From the NCBI RefSeq assembly GCF_025499605.1, contig NZ_JAFMVC010000003.1:124001-188000 (forward strand): a DNA stretch of 64,000 nt, written 5' to 3'. The position numbers and the translations under genes are program-made. How positions within the stretch are numbered: the stretch's first letter is position 1; every line of letters starts with the position of its first letter. Positions 7,456-17,520 of the stretch are shown piece after piece. The notes under the pieces are model-generated. The model made no database searches. It was not told the DNA's origin and was given only the letters and a program-made list of their open reading frames with translations. This DNA comes from Carboxylicivirga litoralis. Its GTDB lineage: Bacteria > Bacteroidota > Bacteroidia > Bacteroidales > Marinilabiliaceae.

Positions 7456-9417
7456 ATGATAGACCAGGTTACAGTAGATAAAGTGTTGGAGACAGCCAAT
7501 AGTCAGATAGTTGAGGTGGTATCCGATTATGTAACCTTGCGCCGAAGAGGGATTAATTACCTCGGGAATTGTCCGTTTCATAATGAGAAGACACCTTCAT
7601 TTACCGTTTCACCTCATAAGGGGATATTCAAATGTTTTGGTTGTGGTGAGGGAGGTAACGCGCTCAATTTTGTGATGAAACACGACCAGTTGTCGTTTGT
7701 TGATGCCATTAAATATCTGGGTAAGAAATTTAATATCCACATTGAAGAAGAGGAGTATTCGCCAGAACAGCTGAAGCAAAAGAATGAGCGCGAGAGTATG
7801 ATGGTGCTCAGCGAGTTTGCCGGTCATTTTTTTGGGAAGAACCTAACAGAAACCGATGAAGGCAAGTCAGTTGGATTATCCTATTTCCGAAGCCGTGGTT
7901 TTCGCGACGATATCATTGAGAAGTTCCAGCTGGGATATTCGCCTGAGCAGCGCGATGCTTTCACTAAAGAAGCACTGAAGCAAGGCTATAAACTGGAGTA
8001 TCTCGAAAAAACGGGTTTAACCATAGTGCGCGATAATTACCAGGCTGACCGTTTTCGTGGACGTGTCATGTTCCCCATTCATAGTTTGGCGGGAAAGGTC
8101 ATCGCCTTTGGTGGACGAATACTTAAAAACGATAAGAAGACAGCCAAATATCTGAACTCGCCTGAATCGGACATCTACCATAAGAGCCGTGTTTTATACG
8201 GTATCTACCATGCCAAGCAAGAGATTACTCGTCAAGACCGTTGTTACCTGGTGGAAGGTTATACCGACGTCTTGTCGTTTCATCAGGCTGGTATTAATAA
8301 TGTGGTGGCCTCATCGGGTACGGCTTTAACATCGGATCAGATTCGGTTAATTGCCCGTTTTACCAAGAACATCACCATTATTTATGATGGCGATCCGGCC
8401 GGATTAAAAGCCTCTTTACGGGGTATTGACCTGGTGCTGGCCGAAGGTATGAATGTGAAGATTCTGCTTCTGCCCGATGGTGAAGATCCGGATACTTTTG
8501 CCAAAGAACGTAACGAAGAACAGCTAACTCAATATATTGAAGAGCATCAGCAGGATTTTATCAAGTTTAAAACCTCGCTGTTGTTAGCCGATGCGCAGAA
8601 TGATCCGATAAAGAAAGCACAACTTATTCAGGATATTGTGCGCAGTATTTCCATCATCCCCGATCGTATTACACAATCGGTGTATGTAAAAGAATGTAGT
8701 ACGCTTTTGAAGGTTGATGAGCGGGTGTTAATGCAGGAGACTGGTAAACTGCAAAAGAAGAAACTGGAGGAAGAGTTTAGGCGAAATGCGCCCAGACCTT
8801 CGAACGAGCCACCACCTGAAATATTTAATCAGCCATCATCGGCACCAACTTCACAGCAAACGCCCAATGTAGCAGTTAATCCTCTAGAGCTGGAAGAGCG
8901 CGAAATACTGCGTTTTTTGGTTAAGTTTGGTGAACGACCTGTTAATCCTGATGAAGAACAGAAAGTGTCGGTTGGGCAATACATACTTCATGAGTTGAAG
9001 CAGGATGATTTGTTAAGCGCCAATCCATCGTATAACAAAATGATGGAGGCCTATGATGCAGCAATCGGAACTTCAGATATAACAGCGCTAAAGTTCTTTG
9101 TTAATAATTCTGATCCGGAGTTGAGTAAGCTGGCATCAGACTTAATTGGTAAAGAGCACGATTTGAGCAGGATTCACAGTAAGTTCGGGGTCGTAACTCA
9201 CGCCGAAGAGAAACTACCTGAACTGGTGCCCAAGATTGTGATGGAACTGAAGTGGAAAAAGGTGAAACTGGTCATCAAAGAAAAGCGTCAGCAATTGCAG
9301 CAAATGGAAGCATCGGGTAATATGGATGGTTTGATGGAGCTGATGCAGGAACTAACCACCTGGCAGCAGGTATTGGCGCATATTTCGAAAGAACTAGGCG
9401 GACGAACAATTGTATAA
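7456..9417 (+). CDS. dnaG: DNA primase DnaG
   Basis: DnaG makes RNA primers at the replication fork. The N-terminal zinc-binding domain is intact (CPFHNEKTPSFTVSP, then KCFGCGEGGN, residues about 38-70). The catalytic core has FRGRVMFPI and the TOPRIM acidic motifs VEGYTDVLSFHQAG and IIYDGDPAGLKA. The C-terminal helicase-interaction region (about 480-653) is divergent, with a Pro/Gln-rich linker at about 455-475. A length of 653 residues is normal for Bacteroidota. It is followed 17 bp later by a flavin-binding-like gene, possibly cotranscribed. Confidence 0.95.
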   Translation: MIDQVTVDKVLETANSQIVEVVSDYVTLRRRGINYLGNCPFHNEKTPSFTVSPHKGIFKCFGCGEGGNALNFVMKHDQLSFVDAIKYLGKKFNIHIEEEEYSPEQLKQKNERESMMVLSEFAGHFFGKNLTETDEGKSVGLSYFRSRGFRDDIIEKFQLGYSPEQRDAFTKEALKQGYKLEYLEKTGLTIVRDNYQADRFRGRVMFPIHSLAGKVIAFGGRILKNDKKTAKYLNSPESDIYHKSRVLYGIYHAKQEITRQDRCYLVEGYTDVLSFHQAGINNVVASSGTALTSDQIRLIARFTKNITIIYDGDPAGLKASLRGIDLVLAEGMNVKILLLPDGEDPDTFAKERNEEQLTQYIEEHQQDFIKFKTSLLLADAQNDPIKKAQLIQDIVRSISIIPDRITQSVYVKECSTLLKVDERVLMQETGKLQKKKLEEEFRRNAPRPSNEPPPEIFNQPSSAPTSQQTPNVAVNPLELEEREILRFLVKFGERPVNPDEEQKVSVGQYILHELKQDDLLSANPSYNKMMEAYDAAIGTSDITALKFFVNNSDPELSKLASDLIGKEHDLSRIHSKFGVVTHAEEKLPELVPKIVMELKWKKVKLVIKEKRQQLQQMEASGNMDGLMELMQELTTWQQVLAHISKELGGRTIV

Positions 9418-9434
9418 AATTCTATAGATAAGCT

Positions 9435-9959
9435 ATGCAAACACTTAATCACACTGATAAAGAAGTTATTGAAGCCATTATTTTAAAAGCCAATATTTGT
9501 TTTGTTGGCGTGGTTGATCCTGACAATAAACCATATGTATTGCCAATGAATTATGGCTATAAAGACAATGTGATTTACTTGCATTCGGCACCTGAAGGGC
9601 GTTTGATTGACATTGTTAATAATAACCCTAACATCTGTATCACTTTTTCCATTGATAACGAATTGGTTTTTCAACATCCGGAAGTAGCGTGCAGTTACCG
9701 CATGACATCCAAAAGTGTGGTAGCGATGGGGAAAGTACAATGGATTGAAGATATGGATGAGAAGCGTGAGGCATTGGATATTCTGATGAAAACCTATAGC
9801 GAGAAGGCGTTTAAATACAGTGATCCGGCGGTGCGCAACGTGAAGATATGGAAAGTGCCCATCGATGAAGTGTCTTGCAAGGAGTTTGGTGCTCCGCACG
9901 ATGAATACAAGCTAAAACGCAATATGGAAGAACTCAAAAAGCATCCAGGTAAAAAGTAG
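9435..9959 (+). CDS. Pyridoxamine 5'-phosphate oxidase-fold (NimA-like) FMN-binding protein
   Basis: The 174-residue split-barrel protein has N-terminal CFVGVVDPDNKPYVLPMNYGYKDNVIYLHSAPEGRLIDIVNNNP, matching the flavin-nucleotide-binding/NimA-like branch of the PNPOx clan, followed by SYRMTSKSVVAMGKVQWIED and a C-terminal IWKVPIDEVSCKEFG. Members bind FMN and act as small reductases; the true substrate is unknown. It starts 17 bp after dnaG, with no hairpin between, so cotranscription is plausible though a functional link is not obvious. Confidence 0.75.
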   Translation: MQTLNHTDKEVIEAIILKANICFVGVVDPDNKPYVLPMNYGYKDNVIYLHSAPEGRLIDIVNNNPNICITFSIDNELVFQHPEVACSYRMTSKSVVAMGKVQWIEDMDEKREALDILMKTYSEKAFKYSDPAVRNVKIWKVPIDEVSCKEFGAPHDEYKLKRNMEELKKHPGKK

Positions 9960-10037
9960 GCTCGAATAGAAATAAACTTTGCCTTTGCCGGAAAAATAGC
10001 GAACTATTGTATATTAGTAACTGATTACTACATTTTA

Positions 10038-10757
10038 ATGAATAACAGAATGCAACTCTCACACTATCTTCTTCTTATTGGGTTAGTATTATCAACAATT
10101 ACCAGCGCTCAAACGAATACATTCAAAGATTATAAAGTCATCTATAATCAGGGATTTAGTAAAGAAAAATCGACCAATGACTTTAGTTTTTCCGATGCCT
10201 CTAAATGGCTAATAAGTAAAAATGGTAAAACAGGTAAATCATTAAAGTGTTTAGGTGCCGGCGACTATAATAGTATGCACGAGGGGCCGACTGTTGTGGC
10301 GGTTCTAAATGATTTTGAGCTAAGCGATTTTGTGATCGAGATGGATGTGGTACAGAATGGTAAAGACTTTAGTCTGCTCGATTTCTGTATTTTCTTTGGC
10401 ATTAAAGACACCGAACATTATTGTTATGCTCAGGTTGCCAGCAAGGCTGACAAGAAGAGCCATAATGTATTTATGGTTGATGGCGACAAACCAAAGCGGG
10501 TTGGTTCTGTGAATGAGAAAGGCGTTATCTGGAAAATGAAAGAGTGGCAGCGCATTCGTATGGAGCGCACATCTGCTGATAAAATGGTGAAAGTATATTT
10601 TAACGATGAGTTGGTGTTGCAATGTGCCGATGATACTTTTGATGCGGGACATATTGGATTTGGTTCTACTAATAGCGCATTGAAGATTGATAACCTAAAA
10701 ATAAGTGCAGTATCTTTTGAAACAAGGTCAAAGACCTTTTTTAAGTCTTCAAACTAA
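10038..10757 (+). CDS. Secreted DUF1080/LamG-like (concanavalin-fold) protein
   Basis: The 239-residue protein has a signal peptide ending TSAQ (residues about 1-25), then one beta-sandwich: DFVIEMDVVQNGKDFSLLDFCIFFGIKDTEHYCYAQVAS, WKMKEWQRIRMERT, VKVYFNDELVLQCADDTFDAGHIGFGS. The EWQ..R.ER..VYFNDELV..DDTF..G.IGFGS pattern is that of DUF1080/3-keto-glycoside-hydrolase-like domains, which often bind or process sugars. A catalytic role cannot be shown. It is encoded alone, and the next gene lies 117 bp downstream. Confidence 0.65.
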   Translation: MNNRMQLSHYLLLIGLVLSTITSAQTNTFKDYKVIYNQGFSKEKSTNDFSFSDASKWLISKNGKTGKSLKCLGAGDYNSMHEGPTVVAVLNDFELSDFVIEMDVVQNGKDFSLLDFCIFFGIKDTEHYCYAQVASKADKKSHNVFMVDGDKPKRVGSVNEKGVIWKMKEWQRIRMERTSADKMVKVYFNDELVLQCADDTFDAGHIGFGSTNSALKIDNLKISAVSFETRSKTFFKSSN

Positions 10758-10831
10758 AACTTGTTATTTGTGATGCGTCGTGCTATTTCAATAAAATTGG
10801 TTGATACATTAAAGAATTCGTCTCTATACTC

Positions 10832-10849
10832 CCGCGATAGTTATCGCGG
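10832..10849. repeat. REP-like palindrome CCGCGATA-GT-TATCGCGG
   Basis: A perfect 8-bp inverted repeat with a 2-base loop lies 25 bp before the downstream ATG. Such CCGCGATA palindromes look like dispersed REP-type elements; only one copy was noticed in this window. Confidence 0.5.
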
Positions 10850-10874
10850 ACTCACTACTCATATCTTATAAACT

Positions 10875-12107
10875 ATGGCCCTTAATTATCTCTGGATTGC
10901 ATTTTTTCTTATTGCCTTTATGGTTGGTTTGGTACGCCTCATTTTTTTTGGCGATGTTGATGTGTTTCCTGAGATGATGAATGCCACCTTTGATAGTGCC
11001 AAAACAGGTTTCAACATTTCATTAGGGTTGACTGGAGCATTAACACTTTGGATGGGACTGATGCGCATTGGCGAAAAAGGTGGAATGATAGCGGTTATGT
11101 CGCGTCTGATAGGGCCGTTTTTCAGTCGTCTGTTTCCTGAGTTGCCCAAAAATCATCCGGCTTATGGTAGTATGATGATGAATATCGCGGCGAATATGCT
11201 GGGGCTCGATAATGCAGCTACGCCGGTTGGATTGAAAGCCATGCAAGAGTTGCAATCCACCAATAAAAGCAACGATACGGCCTCTAATGCTCAAATCATG
11301 TTTTTGGTACTCAATACCAGTGGGCTGACTATTATACCGATTAGTGTGATGGCTATTCGTGCATCGGAATTAGCGTCTAATCCATCCGATATTTTTCTAC
11401 CCATCTTATTGGCCACGTTCTTTAGTACGATTGTTGGTATTATTGCGGTTTCCGTTGTTCAGCGTATCAACTTGTTCGACAAAGTGATATTGGCTTATCT
11501 GGGAGGTTTTAGTGTGCTTATCGGAGGCTTTATCTACTACCTAACAAGTCTATCCAAAGATGAAGTAAATACAGTCTCTTTACTAGGTGCTAACCTCTTA
11601 TTATTTTCAGTTATTATCACTTTTATTCTTATGGCCATCCGTAAAAAAGTAAACGTATACGATGCTTTTATTGATGGGGCCAAAGAAGGATTTAATATCG
11701 CTATAAAGATTATTCCATTTCTAGTGGCCATTTTGGTTGCTGTGGGTGTTTTTAGAGCTTCCGGCACCATGGATTTTCTCCTTGAAGGAGTCAGGGCTTT
11801 TTGTGTTTTTATTGGTGTTGATACACGCTTTGTCGATGCTCTACCTACTGCCTTTATGAAACCTTTAAGCGGTGGTGCGGCGCGTGGTATGATGGTAGAG
11901 GCGATTCATACCCATGGTGTAGACTCGTTTGCCGGTCGAATGGCCAGTACCATTCAGGGTTCAACTGATACCACTTTCTATGTACTGGCGGTTTATTTTG
12001 GATCGGTCGGTATTAAAAAAACGCGTCATGCCTTGTCGTGTGGTTTAATTGCTGATTTTGCCGGTATCATTGCTTCTATTTTGTTGGCTTACCTTTTCTT
12101 TGGGTAG
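10875..12107 (+). CDS. Nucleoside-recognition (gate) domain membrane protein, SpmA-SpmB fusion type
   Basis: The 410-residue polytopic protein carries two gate domains. The N-half (FDSAKTGFNISLGLTGALTLWMGLMRIGEKGGMI, then NMLGLDNAATPVGLKAMQ) resembles SpmA; the C-half (GAKEGFNIAIKIIPFLVAILVAVGVFRASG, then PTAFMKPLSGGAARGMM and STIQGSTDTTFYVLAVYFGSVGI) resembles SpmB. In Firmicutes these act in spore maturation; in non-sporing Bacteroidota the fused form is a presumed inner-membrane transporter of unknown substrate. About ten hydrophobic segments are visible. It appears to be monocistronic. Confidence 0.85.
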   Translation: MALNYLWIAFFLIAFMVGLVRLIFFGDVDVFPEMMNATFDSAKTGFNISLGLTGALTLWMGLMRIGEKGGMIAVMSRLIGPFFSRLFPELPKNHPAYGSMMMNIAANMLGLDNAATPVGLKAMQELQSTNKSNDTASNAQIMFLVLNTSGLTIIPISVMAIRASELASNPSDIFLPILLATFFSTIVGIIAVSVVQRINLFDKVILAYLGGFSVLIGGFIYYLTSLSKDEVNTVSLLGANLLLFSVIITFILMAIRKKVNVYDAFIDGAKEGFNIAIKIIPFLVAILVAVGVFRASGTMDFLLEGVRAFCVFIGVDTRFVDALPTAFMKPLSGGAARGMMVEAIHTHGVDSFAGRMASTIQGSTDTTFYVLAVYFGSVGIKKTRHALSCGLIADFAGIIASILLAYLFFG

Positions 12108-12254
12108 TTATGTAACTATTCCTGGAACTACTATTCTATTACTGATGCTTTTGGAGTATATGGTATTTGTGTTATAAGCAATTGTTGAATCAAGGTTGAT
12201 TTGAAAGCTTGGTTTAATTGTATAGTTTAGTGTTTAAGTTAATCTAATCCTCAT

Positions 12255-13163
12255 ATGAACATCTACAAACTTTTTGCAATACTCGCATTCATTCTACATG
12301 CAAGTACATTTTTCGCTCAGGATGAAAATAAAAGGCTTCAAATCTTAAATATTCATGTTGGTGTAGGTGCCAGCAACCTTATTAATGCTGAAGCGCCTCA
12401 TAAAATCATTAACCTTGATGATAGTTACCATTTGGTGTATTCAAATGAACCGGGGCTTAATTATCAAACATGTTTCTGGAAGGATATTAAATACAGCTTT
12501 GTTGGAGGACTTAGTTTCGAATATGCTTTGAAGTCCGATTTATCATTGCTTGCAACGCTTAATTATGAAGGCAAAGGAATTGCAATTGATTATATGTTTG
12601 AAGAAAAGCAGTTGGAAACAGAGCCCATGTGGGTGAAAAAGGAGGATTATACCTTTGATATTGCAAATCATTATATCACGATGCCCATCGGACTTCGAAA
12701 GTACCTAAATCCCAGCAGTACTTTCTATATTCAGGGAGGGTGTTATTTGGCTTACTTACTTCAATCTACAGTAGATATTAGTATGGAAGGTGCCTATGTA
12801 AGTAGCATGCTCAATGAAAGTGTTGAATTAACAAATGTTGAGGCGCAGAATTCATATTATGGTATTGAGTTAAACGACGATGACTTCGATAAGGAGCTGA
12901 CTAGTCAGTTTGATTATGGTGTCTTTGTTGGTGCAGGCATCAACTATCCTATTTCTGATAAATTGTATATTAATGCTGATTTATCATTCGGCATTGGGCT
13001 CAGGAATATTGATGGTGAAAACAACAATGATTATTCAGAAGTAGCAATGCCACTTACTACAGGTTATAGCTCATCAATTAGTTCGGCTAATTATTATGGA
13101 TTAAACTCAAAAGCTAAAAATATTAGTGGAGGATTGACCGTCGGAATCGGTTTTAAATTGTAA
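12255..13163 (+). CDS. Outer-membrane beta-barrel protein
   Basis: The 302-residue protein has a signal peptide (MNIYKLFAILAFILHASTFFAQ) and alternating strands ending in an aromatic-rich C-terminus (GGLTVGIGFKL). The segment SFVGGLSFEYALKSDLSLLATLNYEGKG and the closing VFVGAGINYPISDKLYINADLSFGIGLRNI are typical of porin-like OMP_b-brl proteins. Insert loops (130-200) are acidic and unlike a known ligand domain. The next gene (RDD) starts 4 bp after its stop, so the pair is probably an operon. Confidence 0.7.
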   Translation: MNIYKLFAILAFILHASTFFAQDENKRLQILNIHVGVGASNLINAEAPHKIINLDDSYHLVYSNEPGLNYQTCFWKDIKYSFVGGLSFEYALKSDLSLLATLNYEGKGIAIDYMFEEKQLETEPMWVKKEDYTFDIANHYITMPIGLRKYLNPSSTFYIQGGCYLAYLLQSTVDISMEGAYVSSMLNESVELTNVEAQNSYYGIELNDDDFDKELTSQFDYGVFVGAGINYPISDKLYINADLSFGIGLRNIDGENNNDYSEVAMPLTTGYSSSISSANYYGLNSKAKNISGGLTVGIGFKL

Positions 13164-13167
13164 AAAC

Positions 13168-13872
13168 ATGGAGACAAATTTCTTTTATAATATCTATAAC
13201 AAAAAGTCAGATGAAGAACTTAAACAGGTTGTTCACAGCAATGGGCATACTGACGATGCTAAATTGTGTGCGGTAAAAATACTGGTTGAAAGAGGGCATA
13301 AGGAGAGTGAATTTTCAAATTTAAAGCATAGCTTGGAAGAGAAAATAACCCTTAAAAGAAGTGAGATTAACTACCGGGAGCGCTATGACACCGGCTTATC
13401 CAGATTTGGTGCTTTAGTTCTTGATGGAATTATTATAAGTGTAATAGGATGGTTTTTAAAGCTTTTCTATGTTCTGGATTCTGTACTTTTAATAGCATTT
13501 ATTGGAATTGTTGAATTGATAATTCCCTATGCATATTCAATTGTTATGCATGGTTGCTGTGGGCAAACAATTGGTAAGATGGCTGCTAACGTTAAAGTTT
13601 TTGATAAGTCAGAAGAAAAGGCTGTTTCATACAAACAAGCACTGTATCGGGAAATTGTCCCTTTAGGATTAATTGGTTTACTACAGATTGTTTCATTATT
13701 TGGTTTACTGGATGATACAAACTTTGTTTTATACCTAACGTTTTTAGTTTTATCTGTTTCAATCGTATGGTCAATTATGGAGATTGTAACTATGCTTTTT
13801 GATACAAAGCGTCGGGCTCTGCATGATTATATTGCTGGTACGGTTGTTCTGAAAGTTCATTCGCGTAATTGA
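13168..13872 (+). CDS. RDD family integral membrane protein
   Basis: The N-terminal 65 residues are soluble and helical. An RDD domain follows: RYDTGLSRFGALVLDGIIISVIGW (R-x-DG signature), several hydrophobic helices, HGCCGQTIGKMAANVKV, and KRRALHDYIAGTVV, the typical final RDD motif with its Arg and two Asp residues. Function is unknown in Bacteroidota; some RDD proteins act as Na+/H+ exchangers. It follows the beta-barrel gene by 4 bp and ends at a hairpin shared with atpG. Confidence 0.8.
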   Translation: METNFFYNIYNKKSDEELKQVVHSNGHTDDAKLCAVKILVERGHKESEFSNLKHSLEEKITLKRSEINYRERYDTGLSRFGALVLDGIIISVIGWFLKLFYVLDSVLLIAFIGIVELIIPYAYSIVMHGCCGQTIGKMAANVKVFDKSEEKAVSYKQALYREIVPLGLIGLLQIVSLFGLLDDTNFVLYLTFLVLSVSIVWSIMEIVTMLFDTKRRALHDYIAGTVVLKVHSRN

Positions 13873-13882
13873 TATAAAGACA

Positions 13883-13904
13883 AAAGCCACCTTCCGGTGG
13901 CTTT
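13883..13904. terminator. Bidirectional terminator between the RDD gene and atpG
   Basis: The stem AAAGCCACC / GGTGGCTTT with loop TTCC is flanked by A-rich and T-rich sequence and lies between the convergent RDD gene and the end of the atp cluster. Confidence 0.8.
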
Positions 13905-13932
13905 CTCATATCTCAATACTCTATGTTCAACT

Positions 13933-14814
13933 CTATTTTTGTAAGGCTTCAGCACCACCAACAATCTCCAATATTTCGGTGGTAATAGCACCTTGTCGAG
14001 CTTTGTTGTATTGCAACTGAAGCTCGCTAAGCATTTCGGTGGCATTATCGGTAGCCTTATGCATTGATGTCATGCGGGCACCATGCTCTGAGGCTAATGA
14101 TTCCAGGATAACACGATAAAACATGGTTTTTAAGGCATCTGGTATTACCTTTTTAATAAACGTTGGTACATCAGGTTCAATGATGTAATCATGATTGCAA
14201 TCCACTTTTCCATCACACTCTGGCAGTTCCATTGGTAAAAACTGTTCAGTTCTTAAAATTTGAACTGCTGCATTTTTATATTCGTTATATACCAACACGA
14301 TTTTATCGTATTTTCTGATGCTAAATGCTTCCATTAATTCCTGAGCAATATGGCTAACGTTCTCAAAATTGACATCAGAATATAGCTCGTTATGGTCATT
14401 TATAACATTGTATCCATGTGCCTTCAGTATCTTTTGTGCCTGTTTGCCAATCGTCAGTATATCTACATTATCCAGAGCATTTTGAAGTTTAAAGTCTACT
14501 TTACAAAGTCGCTCAACCTCTTTTATCACATTCGCATTAAAAGCACCACACAGACCGCGATTTGATGAAACCGGCACTAACAATATCTTATTGTCTACCC
14601 GTTCTTCTGACCACTCCAATTCAAAGTCCTCTTCCAGTGAGCCGGATAATCGGTATATAATACCTGCTAAACGACCAACGTAAGGGCGAATGTATGAAAT
14701 ATCGTCCTGCGCTTTTTTAAACTTAGCCGCCGACACCATTTTCATAGCACTCGTCACCTGTCTGGTGGTTTTTACCGAATTAATGCGTATACGTATGTCC
14801 TTCAAGCTTGGCAT
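13933..14814 (-). CDS. atpG: ATP synthase F1 gamma subunit
   Basis: The central rotor shaft of F1. The N-terminus MPSLKDIRIRINSVKTTRQVTSAMKMVSAAKF is the canonical coiled-coil helix (I.SvkntrkITkAMkmVaaaK). VPVSSNRGLCGAFNANVI and the C-terminal helix ARMTSMHKATDNATEMLSELQLQYNKARQGAITTEILEIVGGAEAL are all present. A length of 293 residues is normal. It is last in the bactofilin-atpI-like-B-E-F-H-A-G cluster, starting 6 bp after atpA, and ends at a strong terminator. Confidence 0.96.
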   Translation of the reverse strand: MPSLKDIRIRINSVKTTRQVTSAMKMVSAAKFKKAQDDISYIRPYVGRLAGIIYRLSGSLEEDFELEWSEERVDNKILLVPVSSNRGLCGAFNANVIKEVERLCKVDFKLQNALDNVDILTIGKQAQKILKAHGYNVINDHNELYSDVNFENVSHIAQELMEAFSIRKYDKIVLVYNEYKNAAVQILRTEQFLPMELPECDGKVDCNHDYIIEPDVPTFIKKVIPDALKTMFYRVILESLASEHGARMTSMHKATDNATEMLSELQLQYNKARQGAITTEILEIVGGAEALQK

Positions 14815-14820
14815 AAGCGC

Positions 14821-16404
14821 TTACTCTTCAATTAAATATTTGTGAGCAACATCATTGGCAATGGCATCTAACTTAGCTGTAATTTCATCGTGATAGCTGC
14901 CTTTTTTTATTTCTTGCAACAATTCCGGATGCCCCATTTCCAGGCTTTCAACAAATTCTTTTTGCCACTCTTTCACTTTATCGGCTGGAACATCTTTTAA
15001 TAAGCCTTTTGTTCCGCAATAAATAAGTGCTACCTGTTCTTCTACTTTTACAGGCTGATATTGTGGTTGTTTAAGAAGCTCTACGTTTTTACGCCCTTTA
15101 TCCAACACCAGCATTGTTGCCGGGTCAAGGTCGGAACCAAATTTGGCGAATGCTTCCAGTTCTCGGTACTGAGCCTGGTCGAGTTTTAAAGTACCGGCTA
15201 CCTTCTTCATTGGTTTAATCTGTGCGCTACCTCCTACTCGCGATACGGAGATACCCACGTTAATAGCGGGGCGAACGCCGGAGTTAAATAAATCACTCTC
15301 CAAAAAGATCTGACCATCAGTAATCGAAATCACGTTAGTAGGTATATAGGCCGATACATCACCAGCCTGTGTTTCAATAATAGGCAAGGCTGTTAATGAA
15401 CCACCTCCTTTAACCAGTGGGCGAATTGATTCAGGTAAATCGTTCATTCGGGCAGCAATCTCATCCGACTCAATGATTTTGGCAGCGCGCTCCAATAAAC
15501 GGCTGTGTAAGTAAAAAACATCTCCGGGATAGGCTTCACGGCCTGGCGGTCGACGCAGTAGCAAACTTACTTCACGATAAGAAACGGCTTGCTTTGATAA
15601 ATCATCATAGATAATTAAGGCAGAGCGACCTGTGTCGCGGAAATATTCGCCGATGGCTGTCCCTGAGAATGGAGCATAAAACTGCATAGCTGACGGGTCG
15701 GCTGCAGGAGCAGATACTACGATTGTGTACTCCATAGCACCGTGCTTTTCAAGTGTATTTACAATTTGTGCAACTGTACTTCCTTTTTGTCCAACAGCTA
15801 CATAAATACAGTAAACCGGTTCTCCATCGTCATAGAACGAACGCTGGTTAATGATGGTATCTATGGCAATGGCAGTTTTACCCGTTTGTCGGTCACCAAT
15901 AATCAGCTCCCGCTGTCCACGACCAATTGGTGTCATGGCATCAACAGCTAATAAACCGGTTTGTAAAGGTTCTTTTACGGGTTGACGGTAAATTACCTGT
16001 GGAGCTTTACGCTCCAAAGGCATTTCATATGTTTGGCCTTGAATGGGACCTTTGCCATCGATGGGGGCACCCAGGGCATTAATAACACGTCCAACCATGC
16101 CTTTGCCTACATTAATAGAAGCAATTCGCCCGGTACGTTTAACTAAATCGCCTTCCTTCACGGCCTGAGAAGAGCCAAAAAGCACTACCCCAACATTATC
16201 CTGTTCAAGGTTAAGCACCACGCCCATGCATGATTCCAACTCAACCAATTCGTTAGCCATAACATTGGTGAGGCCAAAAACACGGGCAATACCATCACCC
16301 ACCTGCAAAACAGTTCCTACTTCTTCGAGGTCGGTCGACGTTTGGAAGCCTGCGATCTGTTTTTTTAACAAATCCGATACTTCAGCCGGTTTTATCGTAT
16401 CCAT
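14821..16404 (-). CDS. atpA: ATP synthase F1 alpha subunit
   Basis: The non-catalytic nucleotide-binding F1 subunit, with Walker [10 protein letters not shown], the preceding IGRGQREL, the [12 protein letters not shown] segment and the family signature [14 protein letters not shown] near the C-terminal domain. A length of 527 residues is normal. It lies between atpH and atpG with short gaps. The catalytic beta subunit gene (atpD) is not in this window. Confidence 0.97.
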   Translation of the reverse strand: MDTIKPAEVSDLLKKQIAGFQTSTDLEEVGTVLQVGDGIARVFGLTNVMANELVELESCMGVVLNLEQDNVGVVLFGSSQAVKEGDLVKRTGRIASINVGKGMVGRVINALGAPIDGKGPIQGQTYEMPLERKAPQVIYRQPVKEPLQTGLLAVDAMTPIGRGQRELIIGDRQTGKTAIAIDTIINQRSFYDDGEPVYCIYVAVGQKGSTVAQIVNTLEKHGAMEYTIVVSAPAADPSAMQFYAPFSGTAIGEYFRDTGRSALIIYDDLSKQAVSYREVSLLLRRPPGREAYPGDVFYLHSRLLERAAKIIESDEIAARMNDLPESIRPLVKGGGSLTALPIIETQAGDVSAYIPTNVISITDGQIFLESDLFNSGVRPAINVGISVSRVGGSAQIKPMKKVAGTLKLDQAQYRELEAFAKFGSDLDPATMLVLDKGRKNVELLKQPQYQPVKVEEQVALIYCGTKGLLKDVPADKVKEWQKEFVESLEMGHPELLQEIKKGSYHDEITAKLDAIANDVAHKYLIEE

Positions 16405-16425
16405 CCGCTTATTAATTTAGTACGT

Positions 16426-16962
16426 TTAACTAAGCAATTGCTTTTTAATTTGTTTCAACTTTGAGCTCATACTGGCATCGGCCATTTTACCATCAACTTT
16501 TAAGATGAATCCACCCAATAATTCGGGTTTTACCTTAATGGTCAACTCAATTGGTGATTTAAACTGGTCTTTTAAAAACTGATTGAGTGTTGCTTGTTGT
16601 TTGTTATCAAACTCAATAGCTGTAAATACAGTTACTTCTTTAATACCTTTCTCATTTTTGTACAGCCAGATAAATCGCCTGTTGATATCTTCAAGCAGAA
16701 CTTCGCGGTTGTTGGCTATCAGTAAATCCAACAGATTTAAAGTGCTTTGCGCTACTTTCTTATCTAAAACAGAATGAAAGGCTTGCTTTTTTTGAGTCGG
16801 CTTAATAACAGGACTATTGAGTAAGTCAGTGAATCCTTCGGCATCTTTACAGTAGGACTGTAATAGGTTTACGTCCTCATAAATGCGCTCCAACTCTTTT
16901 TGCTCTTCGGCCAATTTAAATAGAGCCTTGGCATACCTGTCTGCTATTAAACTTCTGTTCAT
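16426..16962 (-). CDS. atpH: ATP synthase delta subunit
   Basis: The peripheral-stalk subunit linking F1 alpha to the b dimer. NRSLIADRYAKALFKLAEEQ opens the six-helix N-domain, and the C-terminal FKSPIELTIKVKPELLGGFILKVDGKMADASMSSKLKQI is the characteristic delta/OSCP ending. A length of 178 residues is normal. It lies in the atp cluster between atpF and atpA. Confidence 0.95.
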   Translation of the reverse strand: MNRSLIADRYAKALFKLAEEQKELERIYEDVNLLQSYCKDAEGFTDLLNSPVIKPTQKKQAFHSVLDKKVAQSTLNLLDLLIANNREVLLEDINRRFIWLYKNEKGIKEVTVFTAIEFDNKQQATLNQFLKDQFKSPIELTIKVKPELLGGFILKVDGKMADASMSSKLKQIKKQLLS

Positions 16963-17013
16963 TCCCTTTTATTCAGAATGTTGTTCAACTTGATTTTTTA
17001 ATTGTGAAAATCA

Positions 17014-17508
17014 CTAATTAAAATTCACTTCCTGCAGATATTTGTCGATGATGGCCTGCTGCTTATCGGTTGTTTGTAATTCTTCTTCCAATAACTTGCC
17101 AGCTATATCAACAGAGAATTCTGCCACTTTTTCTTTCAATTGAAGGATGGCCTCATTTTTTTCACGCTCAATCTGAAGTCGGGCCGATGCAATTATCTTG
17201 TCCGCTTCTTCCTGTGCCTTGTTTCTGGCATCATCCAACATTGATTGTTTTAATTCCCGAGCTTGTTTGATCAGTGTGTCACGCTCAGCCTTGGCATCGT
17301 TCATTATCTGAACCTTGGTAGCATTTAAATCTTCTACCTCAGCTTTGGCTTTTTCGGCTGCTGCTAATGCATATTCAATCGTCTCTTCACGAGATTTAAC
17401 GGCTTGCAATATTGGTTTCCAGGCGTAACGCTTTAAAATGAAAACCAGCAGACCAAATGTTAGCGCTGACCAAAAGACTAAACCGGGATCTGGAGTTAAC
17501 AATCCCAT
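17014..17508 (-). CDS. atpF: ATP synthase F0 b subunit
   Basis: One N-terminal membrane helix (DPGLVFWSALTFGLLVFILKRY) is followed by APxL-like WKPILQAVKSREETIEYAL and a long charged helix (residues 45-164), the normal b-subunit stator plan. A length of 164 residues is typical. There is a single b gene, with no b' duplicate, consistent with a homodimeric stalk. Confidence 0.95.
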   Translation of the reverse strand: MGLLTPDPGLVFWSALTFGLLVFILKRYAWKPILQAVKSREETIEYALAAAEKAKAEVEDLNATKVQIMNDAKAERDTLIKQARELKQSMLDDARNKAQEEADKIIASARLQIEREKNEAILQLKEKVAEFSVDIAGKLLEEELQTTDKQQAIIDKYLQEVNFN

Positions 17509-17520
17509 AATTGTGTCTTT